Shown: piece by piece, positions 35,119 to 44,097 of the stretch
Numbering within the stretch: position 1 is the stretch's first letter
How the letters are laid out: each line of letters begins with the position of its first letter
Source of the DNA: an uncultured Oscillospiraceae bacterium
Lineage (GTDB): Bacteria > Bacillota > Clostridia > Oscillospirales > Oscillospiraceae
Assembly: GCA_910578505.1 (NCBI GenBank)
Contig: CAJTPV010000002.1
Coordinates: 1 to 64,000 of the forward strand
Reading direction: 5' to 3'
DNA length: 64,000 nt
Notes under the pieces: model-generated
Told to the model about the DNA's origin: nothing
The model's database searches: none
What the model saw: the letters and a program-made list of their open reading frames with translations, nothing else
Translations under genes and position numbers: made by a program

Positions 35119-36312
35119 ATGACCATCAGCATGAATGAATTGCTGTGCTTTGACTACTTCAAAGGGCTGCGCCTGCTGGCCGGCAGAGACGGGCTGTCCA
35201 GGCCTGTGAGCATCTGCGGCATGCTGGATTACGAGCTGGACCCGCGGCTGAACAAAAAATTTGTCTATACCAACTTCAAGCCCTATACCCTGACGCTGTC
35301 CTCGCTGTTTTTTGCCAAGGACAATCCCTTCCAGATCATGGACGCGGTGAAATACCTGGTGTCCCAGGAGGCCAGCGGCCTGATCATCAAAAACGTCTTT
35401 CGCCTGCCCATCCATGAGTCCATCCTCCGCTATGCCGACTACAAAAACTTCCCGCTCTTCCTCATGGACGACTCCGTGATGTTTGAGGACGTCATCATCC
35501 AGGTCTTTCAATGCATCAACGCAGTCTCCAGCGCAGCCAGCGCGGAAACCGTACTGGACCGTTTGCTCTATCAGGAGACGGACCCGTCCGAAAAGGAGAT
35601 GCTGGCCAGGCAGCTGCTGCCCTCCCTGCGCAACCAGTATTTCTCGGTCCACCTGCGCCCGGAGACCTCCCTCTCCCTTGACGGCGCCGCCCAAATCAAG
35701 GCGAACGCCGCCCGGATCCTTCCGGCGGGCACGTCCTATACCGTGGCCCACTACCGCCGGGGCGCGTTCCTGTTCCTGTCTCAGGACTCGTTTCCCAGTG
35801 CCGCGGAGGAGCTCTTTGCCGCGGTGGCCGGACTGGCGGAGTCCTGCTGCTCCATTGGGATGGGCATGATCCACTTCAAGCCGGAGGAATTTGACACGGC
35901 CATCAAGGAATCCCTCTACGCCTCCACCATCCATTACCTGGAGAACACCCGCTTCCACCTCCAAAACGTGCCGTACCTGCGCTACGGGGACCTGGGCATA
36001 TACCGGGCGCTGCTGCCCGCCTTGGCCCACCCCGCCCTGGCGGCCTACTCCCGGCAAATTCTGGAGCCCATCGCCGAATTTGACGCGGAGAACCGGGGAA
36101 AGCTGATGGAAACCTTGCTGCTGCTGGTACAGTGCGGCGGCGATCTGCATCTGCTGGCCAGGAAAACCGGGCAGCATGAAAACACCATCCGGTACCGGCT
36201 GAACAAGGTCCTTGCCCTGACCGGGCTCCAATACCAGAAGCCGGCCCACTATGAGGAGCTGGCCCTGGCCGCCCGCATTTTTCTCCTGTCCCAGGAAAAT
36301 CTCCCCCTTTGA
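35119..36312 (+). CDS. PucR-family transcriptional regulator
   Basis: A 397-residue regulator. The N-terminal half (MNELLCFDYFKGLRLLAG, RPVSICGMLDYE, FAKDNPFQIMDAV) resembles the PucR purine-catabolism domain. The C-terminal helix-turn-helix (HTH_30) is the stretch from LLLLVQCGGDLHLLARKTG to HENTIRYRLNKVLAL. Such proteins activate catabolic operons for purines or other nitrogen sources. No catabolic genes are adjacent, so the target is unknown. AAGGAGGGA precedes the ATG. Confidence 0.85.
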   Translation: MTISMNELLCFDYFKGLRLLAGRDGLSRPVSICGMLDYELDPRLNKKFVYTNFKPYTLTLSSLFFAKDNPFQIMDAVKYLVSQEASGLIIKNVFRLPIHESILRYADYKNFPLFLMDDSVMFEDVIIQVFQCINAVSSAASAETVLDRLLYQETDPSEKEMLARQLLPSLRNQYFSVHLRPETSLSLDGAAQIKANAARILPAGTSYTVAHYRRGAFLFLSQDSFPSAAEELFAAVAGLAESCCSIGMGMIHFKPEEFDTAIKESLYASTIHYLENTRFHLQNVPYLRYGDLGIYRALLPALAHPALAAYSRQILEPIAEFDAENRGKLMETLLLLVQCGGDLHLLARKTGQHENTIRYRLNKVLALTGLQYQKPAHYEELALAARIFLLSQENLPL

Positions 36313-36421
36313 GCCGTCCGGCCTTTGGCGGCTGTTGGGCAGGAATTGCGGATGACCCCTAAATTTCCGCCGCCTCCCTGCCGATATATATGCTATAACA
36401 AAATGGGAGGAGTGTGGCGCA

Positions 36422-36964
36422 ATGGAACTGACCCCGGCGGCCCAGATGGGGCGGCTCAGCCGCTGCCGCGCGGCAATTACAGCGGCGCCGGCGGAAAAAT
36501 CCGCTGAAAAACCGGCGACTGGTCTCCGGACCGACCGCCTGCGCATTACCCGCCAGGCCGTGTCCTACCTGCAGGAGCAGGACCGGATTGCCCGCGAAGT
36601 GGCAAACATCGTCCAGCGGTTTACAGCCAACAATACGGCAGAGGAGCAGGGCAAGACAGAGGACGAGATGCTCTCGGAGGAGCTGAAAGTCAAGGAGCGC
36701 TGCCAGAAGATCATGGCCCGCCTCATGAAGGGGGACAAGGTCCCGCCCAAGGACCTGCAGTATCTGGCCCAGAACGACATGGCGGCTTACAAGCTGGCCA
36801 TGGCGGCGCGGATGATGGCCCCGAAAAAAAAGCCCAAGGAGTGGGACAGCGTGCTGAAGGACGGGGAGGAGCAGTCCGGCGGCGCGGAATCCGGCGGCGA
36901 GGTCTCCGCCGGCGCAGCGGAAACGGCGGAGGCGTCCGGCGGCGGAGAGGCCGGCGTCGAATAG
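36422..36964 (+). CDS. Hypothetical protein, charged helical
   Basis: A 180-residue protein with no signal peptide or membrane segment. Residues 40-130 are charged and helical (YLQEQDRIAREVANIVQRF, DEMLSEELKVKERCQKIMAR); the C-terminal 45 residues are Glu/Gly/Ala-rich and probably disordered. AGGAGTG lies upstream. No motif allows a function; a small structural or adaptor protein is possible. Confidence 0.65.
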   Translation: MELTPAAQMGRLSRCRAAITAAPAEKSAEKPATGLRTDRLRITRQAVSYLQEQDRIAREVANIVQRFTANNTAEEQGKTEDEMLSEELKVKERCQKIMARLMKGDKVPPKDLQYLAQNDMAAYKLAMAARMMAPKKKPKEWDSVLKDGEEQSGGAESGGEVSAGAAETAEASGGGEAGVE

Positions 36965-37023
36965 GACGCGAATTTTGTCGGAACATTTTTCCCGCGCATT
37001 TCGTCGAATTGGTAAAATGCCGG

Positions 37024-37052
37024 TTGACGCGGCGGCAAAAAACAGGTATCAT
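37024..37052 (+). promoter_or_regulatory. Promoter of the zinc-ribbon/Big2 gene
   Basis: TTGACG (37024-37029) and TATCAT (37047-37052), spacer 17, ending 40 bases before the start codon. Confidence 0.6.
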
Positions 37053-37092
37053 GTAAAGCGAAAACCGGCACCCCAAGGAGGACGAAAAAATT

Positions 37093-37950
37093 ATGAGCAA
37101 TCGAGTCTGCCAGACGTGCGGCGAGGAATATTCCGATACATACCGGACATGCCCCTTCTGTGAGGAGGAAAAAGCCATCCGCCAGGGACACCCCCCCCAC
37201 CGGCAGGGGGGCAAGCGCCTGGAGAAGCAGCGGGCCAAGGGCGGCGGCGGCGCGGGGGGCGTGCTGCTGCTGCTGACGGTGGTGATCATCGCGGGCGCGC
37301 TGGCCTACGTGTTTTTCGGCGACAGGATCGCCGATACCATGGGCATCCGCTCCGACCCGGCGGAGCTGGGCTTTACCAACGACGATGAGACGGACACGCC
37401 GCCGGAGGATGTGACGCCCCCGGCGGACACACAGCCGGTCAGCGCCCTGGTGATGAGCCAGCCGGCCATGACCCTGGCCGCCGGGGAGACCGCCCTGCTG
37501 ACGGCCACCGGCGTGGAGGGGGACGTGATCTGGTCCACCTCCGACGAACAGATCGCCGTGGTGGACGGAGGCGCGGTGACGGCCAAGGCCGGCGGCACGG
37601 CGGTGATTACCGCCGCTGTAGGGGATGAGACCGCCACCTGCTCCGTGGAGGTGGAGGGGGAGCCCCCCGCGCCCCCGGCGGCGGAGCAGACCCAGCCCAG
37701 CGGCGGCGGGAGCGGCGCCGGCGGTGTGCAGCTGTCCTTGAATAAGACGGACTTCACCCTCCGCTCTGGGGACCCGCCGGTCCAGATGAAGGTGAAGGGT
37801 ACGGAGAGCGCTGTGGTGTGGGCCAGCAAGAACACCAGCGTTGTCACCGTCAGCGACAGCGGCCTGGTCACCCGCGTAGGGTCCGGCAGGACCACCGTCA
37901 CAGCCACTGTGGACGGACAGACGCTGGAGTGTACCGTCCGGGTACCCTAA
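37093..37950 (+). CDS. Membrane protein with zinc ribbon and Big2 domains
   Basis: A 285-residue protein. A cytoplasmic zinc ribbon (CQTCGEEY and CPFCEEEK, about residues 6-25) precedes one transmembrane helix (about 57-76). Two extracellular Ig-like Big2 domains follow (VIWSTSDEQIAVVDGGAVTA, VVWASKNTSVVTVSDSG) with a Gly/Pro-rich linker between. AAGGAGG precedes the ATG. Big2 domains are adhesion or structural modules; a ribbon on the inside suggests a link to an intracellular partner. Confidence 0.82.
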   Translation: MSNRVCQTCGEEYSDTYRTCPFCEEEKAIRQGHPPHRQGGKRLEKQRAKGGGGAGGVLLLLTVVIIAGALAYVFFGDRIADTMGIRSDPAELGFTNDDETDTPPEDVTPPADTQPVSALVMSQPAMTLAAGETALLTATGVEGDVIWSTSDEQIAVVDGGAVTAKAGGTAVITAAVGDETATCSVEVEGEPPAPPAAEQTQPSGGGSGAGGVQLSLNKTDFTLRSGDPPVQMKVKGTESAVVWASKNTSVVTVSDSGLVTRVGSGRTTVTATVDGQTLECTVRVP

Positions 37951-37962
37951 ACAGGACAGGCA

Positions 37963-37995
37963 AGAGGACGCGGCCACAGCCGCGCCCTCTTTTTT
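37963..37995 (+). terminator. Terminator after the zinc-ribbon gene
   Basis: Stem AGAGGACGCGG / CCGCGCCCTCT followed by TTTTTT. Its T-run overlaps the stop codon of the converging lipid kinase gene. Confidence 0.85.
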
Positions 37996-38878
37996 ACAGC
38001 AAAAAGTGCAATTTTCTTTGCTCGTTGACGATCTCGATCTTTTCCGCGCCGGAGCCGTACTCCCCGTCCAGGGTCCAGGGGAACGCCTCCGGGGTCTGCA
38101 CCGTCACGGCGGACACGTGGCGGAAGATGACCCCCGCGCCCTCGAAGTCCTGGAGCACCAGGCAGCGGATAAGGGCCTGCAGCTCCGAGGCGGAGGTGGG
38201 GTTGGGGATGAGCAGCATCTCAAAGAGGCCGTCGTCCAGCACCACCTTGTCCTTCTGCAGCTTCATCAATCCCCCCACGGAGGTGGTGTTGGTGACCGCG
38301 CCGAAGAGGAACCTGCCGTCAAAGGTCTCGCCGCCGGCGGACACCGCGGCCCGGTAGGGCCGCAGGGTGGACAGGTCCTTGACCCCCTCCAGGATGTAGG
38401 CCAGGTGGCCCAGGTCGTTCTTGATGGACTGGGGCGCGCTGTAGGACACCTTCGTAAAGGCCCCGAAGGAGGCGATATACACAAAGGGCCGGTCGTTGAA
38501 GCGGCCGATGTCCAGCCGCGTCCCCTGGCTGGCGGTGATCTGCCGGGCGGCCTCCACCGGGTCCGCCGACAGGCCCAGGCTGGCGGCAAAGTCGTTGGTG
38601 CTGCCGCCGGGGATGTACCCCAGAGGCGGCGGCGCGTCCAGCCGCAGCAGGCCGCTGACGGTCTCGTTCAGGGTGCCGTCGCCGCCGCAGCACACCACGC
38701 AGTCGAAATTTCCCCCCTCCTCCGCAGCCAGCTCCACCGCGTGGCCCGGCTCACGGGTCTGGCGGACGGAGACCAGATACCCCGCCTCACAGAAGTGGGA
38801 CACCGCGCCGAACAGCGGCCCGGCGGAGCGGGTCCGGCCCGCCCGTGGGTTGACGATAAACAAAAGTGTCTTTGCCAT
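37994..38878 (-). CDS. Diacylglycerol/lipid kinase, DagK/YegS family
   Basis: A 294-residue kinase. The N-terminal catalytic domain has FIVNPRAGRTRS, VVCCGGDGTLNE (nucleotide site) and GYIPGGSTNDFAASLG; the rest is the C-terminal lipid-binding half. It phosphorylates diacylglycerol or a related lipid, recycling DAG from lipoteichoic acid synthesis. The start at 38878 has GGAG only two bases away, but a GGGGG lies farther upstream. It diverges from the AI-2E-type transporter. Confidence 0.88.
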   Translation of the reverse strand: MAKTLLFIVNPRAGRTRSAGPLFGAVSHFCEAGYLVSVRQTREPGHAVELAAEEGGNFDCVVCCGGDGTLNETVSGLLRLDAPPPLGYIPGGSTNDFAASLGLSADPVEAARQITASQGTRLDIGRFNDRPFVYIASFGAFTKVSYSAPQSIKNDLGHLAYILEGVKDLSTLRPYRAAVSAGGETFDGRFLFGAVTNTTSVGGLMKLQKDKVVLDDGLFEMLLIPNPTSASELQALIRCLVLQDFEGAGVIFRHVSAVTVQTPEAFPWTLDGEYGSGAEKIEIVNEQRKLHFLL

Positions 38879-38931
38879 GACTCCTGTATCCCCCGCAATT
38901 GTTACAAACATGTTAAAGGTTCTTTAAACAT

Positions 38932-38983
38932 AGTATAGCATATTGAGAAAACTATTGCAATCGCGGAAAAAGGCGGGTATGAT
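38932..38983. promoter_or_regulatory. Divergent promoters sharing one -35 hexamer
   Basis: The self-complementary TTGCAA (38955-38960) is a -35 box in both directions. Plus strand: TATGAT at 38978-38983 after a 17-base spacer, towards the AI-2E-type transporter. Minus strand: TATACT at 38932-38937, also 17 bases away, towards the lipid kinase. Polymerase could bind only one side at a time. Confidence 0.65.
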
Positions 38984-39021
38984 AGGAAACAGGAAAAACT
39001 TGTCCGGGAGGCGGCAGCTGT

Positions 39022-40242
39022 ATGAAAAGGGACAACCACTATTTCGCCTGGGGTCTGACCGCTGTGGCGGTCGTGTGTACGATCCTGCTGTTTTACGATG
39101 TTGTTTTCCGCACCAGCACTGTGCTGGAGTATGTCAATAAGGTGCTGCGCATTCTGGCGCCCATCCTGTACGGCTGCGCCATTGCCTACCTGCTCTCGCC
39201 GGTGGTCAACTGGTTTGAGCGGGCCATTTTCCGCCACGGCGGGCATCGTGCGCCGGCCAAATGGGTGCGGGCCGGCTCCCTGGTGCTGACATGGATCGTG
39301 GTGGCGGCGTTTTTGTACGGCCTGATGAGCATACTGGTGCCGGAGCTGTACAAGAGCGTGATGCTGCTCATCGGCAACGCCAGGGGCTACTACAACACCA
39401 TCTACAACTGGGTGCTGCACATTCTGGAGAGCAACCCGGAGATTGCCACCCGGGCCGCCGAGCTGATCAACGAGTACTACACAGAGGCGCTGACGTGGCT
39501 GAACAGCAACCTGGTACCCCAGCTGCAGGCCGCCGTGCAGGCCTTCACCGGGGGCATACTGGGCGTGTTTGTCTTCCTGAAGAACCTGCTGCTGGGGGTG
39601 ATCGTATCCATCTACCTGATGGCCTCCAAGGAGGGGTTCTCGGCGGCCAGCTGCAAGCTGTGCTATACGTTCCTGCCGGAGGACCGGGCGGCCTGGCTGA
39701 TCCGGGGGGTGAAGGCGGCGGACAACATTTTCAGCGGCTTTGTCCGGGGCAAGCTGCTCGATTCCCTGATTATCGGCATCATCTGCTTCTTCTGCTCCAG
39801 CTTCTTTGAGTTCCCCTATGCGCCGCTGGTCAGCGTGGTGGTGGGGGTGACGAACATCATCCCCTTCTTTGGCCCCTTCCTGGGGGCGATTCCCAGCGCG
39901 TTCCTGATCCTGCTGGACACGCCTATCAAATCTCTCTATTTCATTCTGTTCGTCCTGGTGCTGCAGCAGTTTGACGGCAACATCCTGGGGCCCAAGATCC
40001 TGGGCAACAGCACCGGCATCTCCGGCTTCTGGGTCATGGTGGCGATCCTGGTGGGCGGCGGACTGTGGGGCGTTGTGGGGATGTTCCTGGGCGTGCCGCT
40101 GTTTGCGTGCATCTATACCGCCGTGCGGAGCTTCTCCGCCTACCGCCTGCGGAAAAAGGGCCTGCCGGTCGACACGGCCAGCTATTCCAGCCACGGCCCC
40201 GTGTGGCCGGAGGACCGGGCGGAGCTGGAGAAAAAAGAGTGA
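39022..40242 (+). CDS. AI-2E family transporter (PerM-like)
   Basis: A 406-residue membrane protein with about seven or eight hydrophobic segments. Family signatures are ILAPILYGCAIAYLLSP, GVTNIIPFFGPFLGAIP and GPKILGNSTGISGFWVM. The family exports small molecules or ions; AI-2 transport is proven for only a few members. The start at 39022 follows GGGAGGCGG. It pairs with the divergent lipid kinase. Confidence 0.9.
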   Translation: MKRDNHYFAWGLTAVAVVCTILLFYDVVFRTSTVLEYVNKVLRILAPILYGCAIAYLLSPVVNWFERAIFRHGGHRAPAKWVRAGSLVLTWIVVAAFLYGLMSILVPELYKSVMLLIGNARGYYNTIYNWVLHILESNPEIATRAAELINEYYTEALTWLNSNLVPQLQAAVQAFTGGILGVFVFLKNLLLGVIVSIYLMASKEGFSAASCKLCYTFLPEDRAAWLIRGVKAADNIFSGFVRGKLLDSLIIGIICFFCSSFFEFPYAPLVSVVVGVTNIIPFFGPFLGAIPSAFLILLDTPIKSLYFILFVLVLQQFDGNILGPKILGNSTGISGFWVMVAILVGGGLWGVVGMFLGVPLFACIYTAVRSFSAYRLRKKGLPVDTASYSSHGPVWPEDRAELEKKE

Positions 40243-40265
40243 CCCCGGAAGCGCTGACCGCAAAA

Positions 40266-40309
40266 CCGCAGCGGCTGCCTCAAAAAAGAGACAGCCGCTG
40301 CGGTTTTTT
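40266..40309. terminator. Bidirectional terminator
   Basis: Perfect 12-bp stem CCGCAGCGGCTG / CAGCCGCTGCGG with TTTTTT on plus and TTTT on minus. It serves the transporter and the converging CODH operon. Confidence 0.92.
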
Positions 40310-40356
40310 AGGGGGGTACAGCCCCGTATGTGCCTTGACGGGACTGCCAGGAGCGG

Positions 40357-41589
40357 CTATTTTGCGCGGTACGCGAACTCGCCGTTCCTCTCGTTGATGC
40401 CGTAGAAGTCCGCGAAGGTCAGGCGGAAAATCTTGTCCAGCTTCCCGCTCACGTCGATGCTGTCCCGGATCAGGTGGAGGTACAGCCCCAGGTTAGAGAT
40501 GTCCCCCAGGGACAGATAGCCCGTCAGCTTCCCGTCCTTCACAATGGCTTTCTTGTACTCTGTCGGGGTCTTGTGGACCAGGATGTCCGCCCCCTCCGTC
40601 AAATCCAGCCGCCCAACAGACAGCATGGTCACGCCGAAGAAGTTGCTGGTGTTCTTAAACGGATAGGGCTTGGGGTAGACCTCGTCCACGCCGGCCATGT
40701 TCCGCGCCGCCGCCTTGCCCTGGTCCATGGCGTCCGGCCACACGCCGGACAGACCCGTGCAGTCCCCCGCCGCGTATACGTCCGGGGCGCTGGTGCGCAG
40801 GTGATCGTCCACGGTGATGGCCCGCTCGGCGGCGATGCCGCTGTCCAGGGCCAGCTGGATCCGGGGCCGCACGCCCGCCGCCATGATGATGAAATCGCAG
40901 GGCACGTGCTCGCCGTTGGAGAGGATGACCTCGGTGATATTCCCCTCGCCGTCCACCACCGCGTCGCTGGCCCCGATGCCCAGCAGGAACTTGCACCCGT
41001 GGTCCTCAAAGGCCCGCTGGTACACACCGGCGGCATAGTCGTCGGTCTGCAGGGGCATGACCCTGGGGGCCATCTCCGCGATGGTGACCTCCGCCCCCCG
41101 CTGGCACAGGGCGGAGGCGGCGTCCAGGCCCACCAGGCCGGAGCCCACGATAAACACCCGCTTGCCCTTGGCGAAGGCCTCGTCGATTTTCAGCGCGTCG
41201 CTGAGGTCCCGGAAGCCGAACACGTTGGGCGCTTCCCGGAAGTGGGGGATGGGGGGGATGAAGAACCCCGCGCCGGTGGCGATGAGCAGCTTGTCATAGG
41301 GCGCGGAGTAGTCCTCCCCAAAGAGGACCTTTTTCTCCGCCGTGTCGATCTTATGCACCGTCTGGCAGGCGATGTGGATGATGTCGTTTTTCTCAAAGAA
41401 CTTCACGCCGGCGAAATTGATGCCCTGGGCGTCCCGCTCGTGGCCCAGGAATTTGTGGAGCATGCAGCGGGAGTGCACCGTTTCATCCGTGGAGATGACG
41501 GTGATCACGTCGTTGGGACGGAAGTCCCGCAGCACACGGGCGGCGCTGATGCCGGCCGCGCCGGCGCCGATGATGACAAATCGTTCCAT
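40357..41589 (-). CDS. FAD-dependent NAD(P)H oxidoreductase of the CODH operon
   Basis: A 410-residue flavoprotein of the pyridine nucleotide-disulfide family. FAD site GAGAAGISAA near the N-terminus; NAD site FIVGSGLVGLDAASAL near 147; second FAD motif TSAPDVYAAGDC. The start at 41589 follows GGGAGGTG, with two bases to the cooF stop; an in-frame GTG six bases earlier is less likely. CooS-CooF-flavoprotein operons are known in anaerobes and are thought to pass electrons from CO oxidation to NAD(P). Confidence 0.88.
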   Translation of the reverse strand: MERFVIIGAGAAGISAARVLRDFRPNDVITVISTDETVHSRCMLHKFLGHERDAQGINFAGVKFFEKNDIIHIACQTVHKIDTAEKKVLFGEDYSAPYDKLLIATGAGFFIPPIPHFREAPNVFGFRDLSDALKIDEAFAKGKRVFIVGSGLVGLDAASALCQRGAEVTIAEMAPRVMPLQTDDYAAGVYQRAFEDHGCKFLLGIGASDAVVDGEGNITEVILSNGEHVPCDFIIMAAGVRPRIQLALDSGIAAERAITVDDHLRTSAPDVYAAGDCTGLSGVWPDAMDQGKAAARNMAGVDEVYPKPYPFKNTSNFFGVTMLSVGRLDLTEGADILVHKTPTEYKKAIVKDGKLTGYLSLGDISNLGLYLHLIRDSIDVSGKLDKIFRLTFADFYGINERNGEFAYRAK

Positions 41590-41591
41590 GC

Positions 41592-42038
41592 TCACACCTC
41601 CCTCACTTCAATGGCCTTCTTCGGGCAGGCCCGCACGCAGGCGGGGCCCTCCTCCAGATGCTGGCAGAAGTCGCACTTGACCATCCGCTTCCGGTCCGGG
41701 GAGACGGCGGGCACGCCGTAGCGGCAGGCCATGACGCACATAAAGCAGGCCGCGCATTTCTCGGCGTCGTAGTCCACCAGGCCCGTGGCCTCGTTTTTCA
41801 CCAGCGCGCCGCTCATACAGGTTCTGACGCAGTCCGGGTCGTCGCAGTGGCGGCAGAAGATGGGGCTGTAGCCCCCCTGGCCGTCGGAGAGGATGCGGTT
41901 GCGGGACTGGTTGGCGGGGTCGGTCAGGTCCAGGGTGTACAGCCCGTGGCCGCCGTCCTGCCGGTGGGACTCCATACAGGCCAGGGTGCAGCTTTTGCAC
42001 CCGTCGCACTTGGCGGGATCGATAAAAATTCGTTTCAT
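41592..42038 (-). CDS. cooF: CooF-type ferredoxin-like electron carrier
   Basis: A 148-residue iron-sulfur protein with four cysteine sets: CDGCKSCTLAC, CRHCDDPDCVRTC, CAACFMCVMAC and CDFCQHLEEGPACVRACP. This is the CooF/HycB/DmsB pattern of four 4Fe-4S clusters. It would carry electrons from CooS to the flavoprotein. It lies 15 bases after cooS on the same strand. Confidence 0.9.
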   Translation of the reverse strand: MKRIFIDPAKCDGCKSCTLACMESHRQDGGHGLYTLDLTDPANQSRNRILSDGQGGYSPIFCRHCDDPDCVRTCMSGALVKNEATGLVDYDAEKCAACFMCVMACRYGVPAVSPDRKRMVKCDFCQHLEEGPACVRACPKKAIEVREV

Positions 42039-42053
42039 CTCGCGTCCCCCCTA

Positions 42054-43943
42054 TCAAATGTTCAGGGCCTTGCGCTTCTCTTCAATAATAGCCTCCAGCG
42101 TATTGGCGGCGGAAGCGCCGTCCGGGTCGATGATCACGCGCCCGCCGGTCAGCTCCACCATGTCCTCGGTGAGTATCTTGGTCACCAGCTTGCTGCCGGT
42201 GATGAAGGGCGGCACGCCCAAGTGCAGGGGCAGTCCCAGGGCCAGGGCGAAGGCGCCGTCGGCCAGGGCCTGCTCCTCCAGCCACTGGGCGGCGGAGAGG
42301 ACCAGGGGCAGCTGGGGCAGGTCCACACCCATGGCCTCGGCAATCTCGGTGGCCACGATCTCCAGGCGGCCAATGGCCAGACAGGGGCCGAAGTTCAGCA
42401 CCGGCGGGATGCCCAGCTCCTTGCACACGGCCTTCAGGTTGGGACCGGCCAGCTCGGCGGCCTCAGGGGTCATGAGGCCGATGTTCTCCAGCCCGCCGGA
42501 GGAGCAGCCCGCCGTCAGGACCAGGATGTCCTTGGCAATCAGTTCCTTCGTCAGCGCGGCGGTGAGGGTGTCGTGTCCATAGGCCACGCTGGAGCAGCCC
42601 ACCACGCCGGCCAAACCCTTGATCTTCCCGGCGGCGATGAGGTCGATGAGGGGCTTCCAGCTGCCGCCCAGGAACGATTTCAGACTGCCCTCGCTGACGC
42701 CGGTGAGGGTGTTCTTGTTGCCGTGGTCGGTAAAGAGGTTCATGGGCACATTGCCCCGGCGCTCCTTGTAGGCGGCGATGATCTCGTCGATGATCCGGTC
42801 GCCGTCGGCCTGACGGGTCTCGTAGTGGAAGGGGATATACTCCGCGTTGGCCTTTTTCGCCACCACGTCCAGACAGATCTGCTTGATCTTCAGCTCGTCG
42901 CAGATGGGCTCGATGCCGGGCAGGGTGCAGTTGAACTCGCTGAGCACAGCGTCAATAGCGCCGCAGGAGAGGACGGCCTCGGAGATATAGTTGTTGCCCG
43001 CGTGGCCGTCGAAGATCTCAGTGTAATGCTCGCCCCGCAGCTGCAGGTCCTGGCCCACACAGGTGCAGCCCACCAGCTTGAAGCCCTTGGCCCCGGCGGC
43101 CTGGGCCTTGGCCACCACGTCCTTGTCCAGCAGCCGGTCCTGGATGTAGGTGAACAGGGAGTGCTGGTGGCCGGTGATGAGGATGTTGATGTAGTCCGGG
43201 TCAATGACGTTCATGCCTACGGGGGCGGAGCGGATGACCGGGTCGCCCAGCACCACGTCGTTGAGCAGGTTGGTCAGCTGCAGGCCGTAGAGGCCCGTGG
43301 AGATGCCCAGGCGCAGGCAGGAGACCATCATCTCCACCGGGTCGGAGCTGAGGTTGGTGGAGGTCTTGACGATGTTGTTGAACACCTCGCCCTTTGCGCC
43401 GCCGGGCAGGATGCCCAGCTCCTTCCAGCGCTTGACACGGGGGGCGTAGGCCAGCTTTTCCACCAGCTCCATGGGCTCATACTCCGGGCGGTAGAGGTCG
43501 GAGAGGACCGTATCCGCCACCTTTACGCACAGGTCGTACTTGTCAGAGCCGGTGACGCCGAAGATGCCGGCCAGACGGTTCAGGGCCTGCTCGCTGCGGA
43601 TCTTGTCCTTATGCAGGCCGGTGTTTTTCAGCTGCCGGGCGGTGTTTTCCACGATGTGGATATAGCAGCCGGAGCCGGCGGCCACAGCCCGCAGGAAATT
43701 CCTGGCTACGATGGTGTCGGCGCTGGCACCGCAGATGCCGCGGGGGGCGTCGGGGGTCACGCGGCAGGGGCCGTTGGCGCACAGGCGGCAGCAGACGCCC
43801 TGCAGGCCAAAGCCGCATTTGGTGGACTGGCCCGCCACCCGGTGGTGGGCCGTCTCCCGCGGGAGCTGGCGGATGTAGTTCTCCATGGGCTTATCCGCGC
43901 TCTGGCAGGTGTTGCGGCTGAGGCAGTCGGTACAGCTGTTCAT
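42054..43943 (-). CDS. cooS: Carbon-monoxide dehydrogenase catalytic subunit CooS, divergent form
   Basis: A 629-residue nickel-iron enzyme that oxidises CO or reduces CO2. D/B-cluster cysteines are at 43, 51, 52, 55, 60 and 71 (spacing as in Carboxydothermus CooS). C-cluster candidates are His259 or His261, Cys295, Cys339, Cys450, Cys480 and Cys521. Two departures: the usual HSDHG after AAG is replaced by YIHIV (94-98), and an extra N-terminal CTDCLSRNTC (4-13) is present. The usual HGH near the C-cluster histidine is TGHQH. AGGAGGAAA precedes the ATG. First gene of the cooS-cooF-flavoprotein operon. Whether it still oxidises CO is uncertain. Confidence 0.87.
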   Translation of the reverse strand: MNSCTDCLSRNTCQSADKPMENYIRQLPRETAHHRVAGQSTKCGFGLQGVCCRLCANGPCRVTPDAPRGICGASADTIVARNFLRAVAAGSGCYIHIVENTARQLKNTGLHKDKIRSEQALNRLAGIFGVTGSDKYDLCVKVADTVLSDLYRPEYEPMELVEKLAYAPRVKRWKELGILPGGAKGEVFNNIVKTSTNLSSDPVEMMVSCLRLGISTGLYGLQLTNLLNDVVLGDPVIRSAPVGMNVIDPDYINILITGHQHSLFTYIQDRLLDKDVVAKAQAAGAKGFKLVGCTCVGQDLQLRGEHYTEIFDGHAGNNYISEAVLSCGAIDAVLSEFNCTLPGIEPICDELKIKQICLDVVAKKANAEYIPFHYETRQADGDRIIDEIIAAYKERRGNVPMNLFTDHGNKNTLTGVSEGSLKSFLGGSWKPLIDLIAAGKIKGLAGVVGCSSVAYGHDTLTAALTKELIAKDILVLTAGCSSGGLENIGLMTPEAAELAGPNLKAVCKELGIPPVLNFGPCLAIGRLEIVATEIAEAMGVDLPQLPLVLSAAQWLEEQALADGAFALALGLPLHLGVPPFITGSKLVTKILTEDMVELTGGRVIIDPDGASAANTLEAIIEEKRKALNI

Positions 43944-44097
43944 AGGATGTTTCCTCCTCTATGTGATGATTCCTGAGCTTTTGCGGGTCATAGGGGACCG
44001 CTCCGCCTATGGGAGACAGGCCGGGATCCCCCCGGATATGCATTGATTCTACCATAAAACACGGTATGCCGCAAGTGGATTTTCACCGTCCGCCGTC

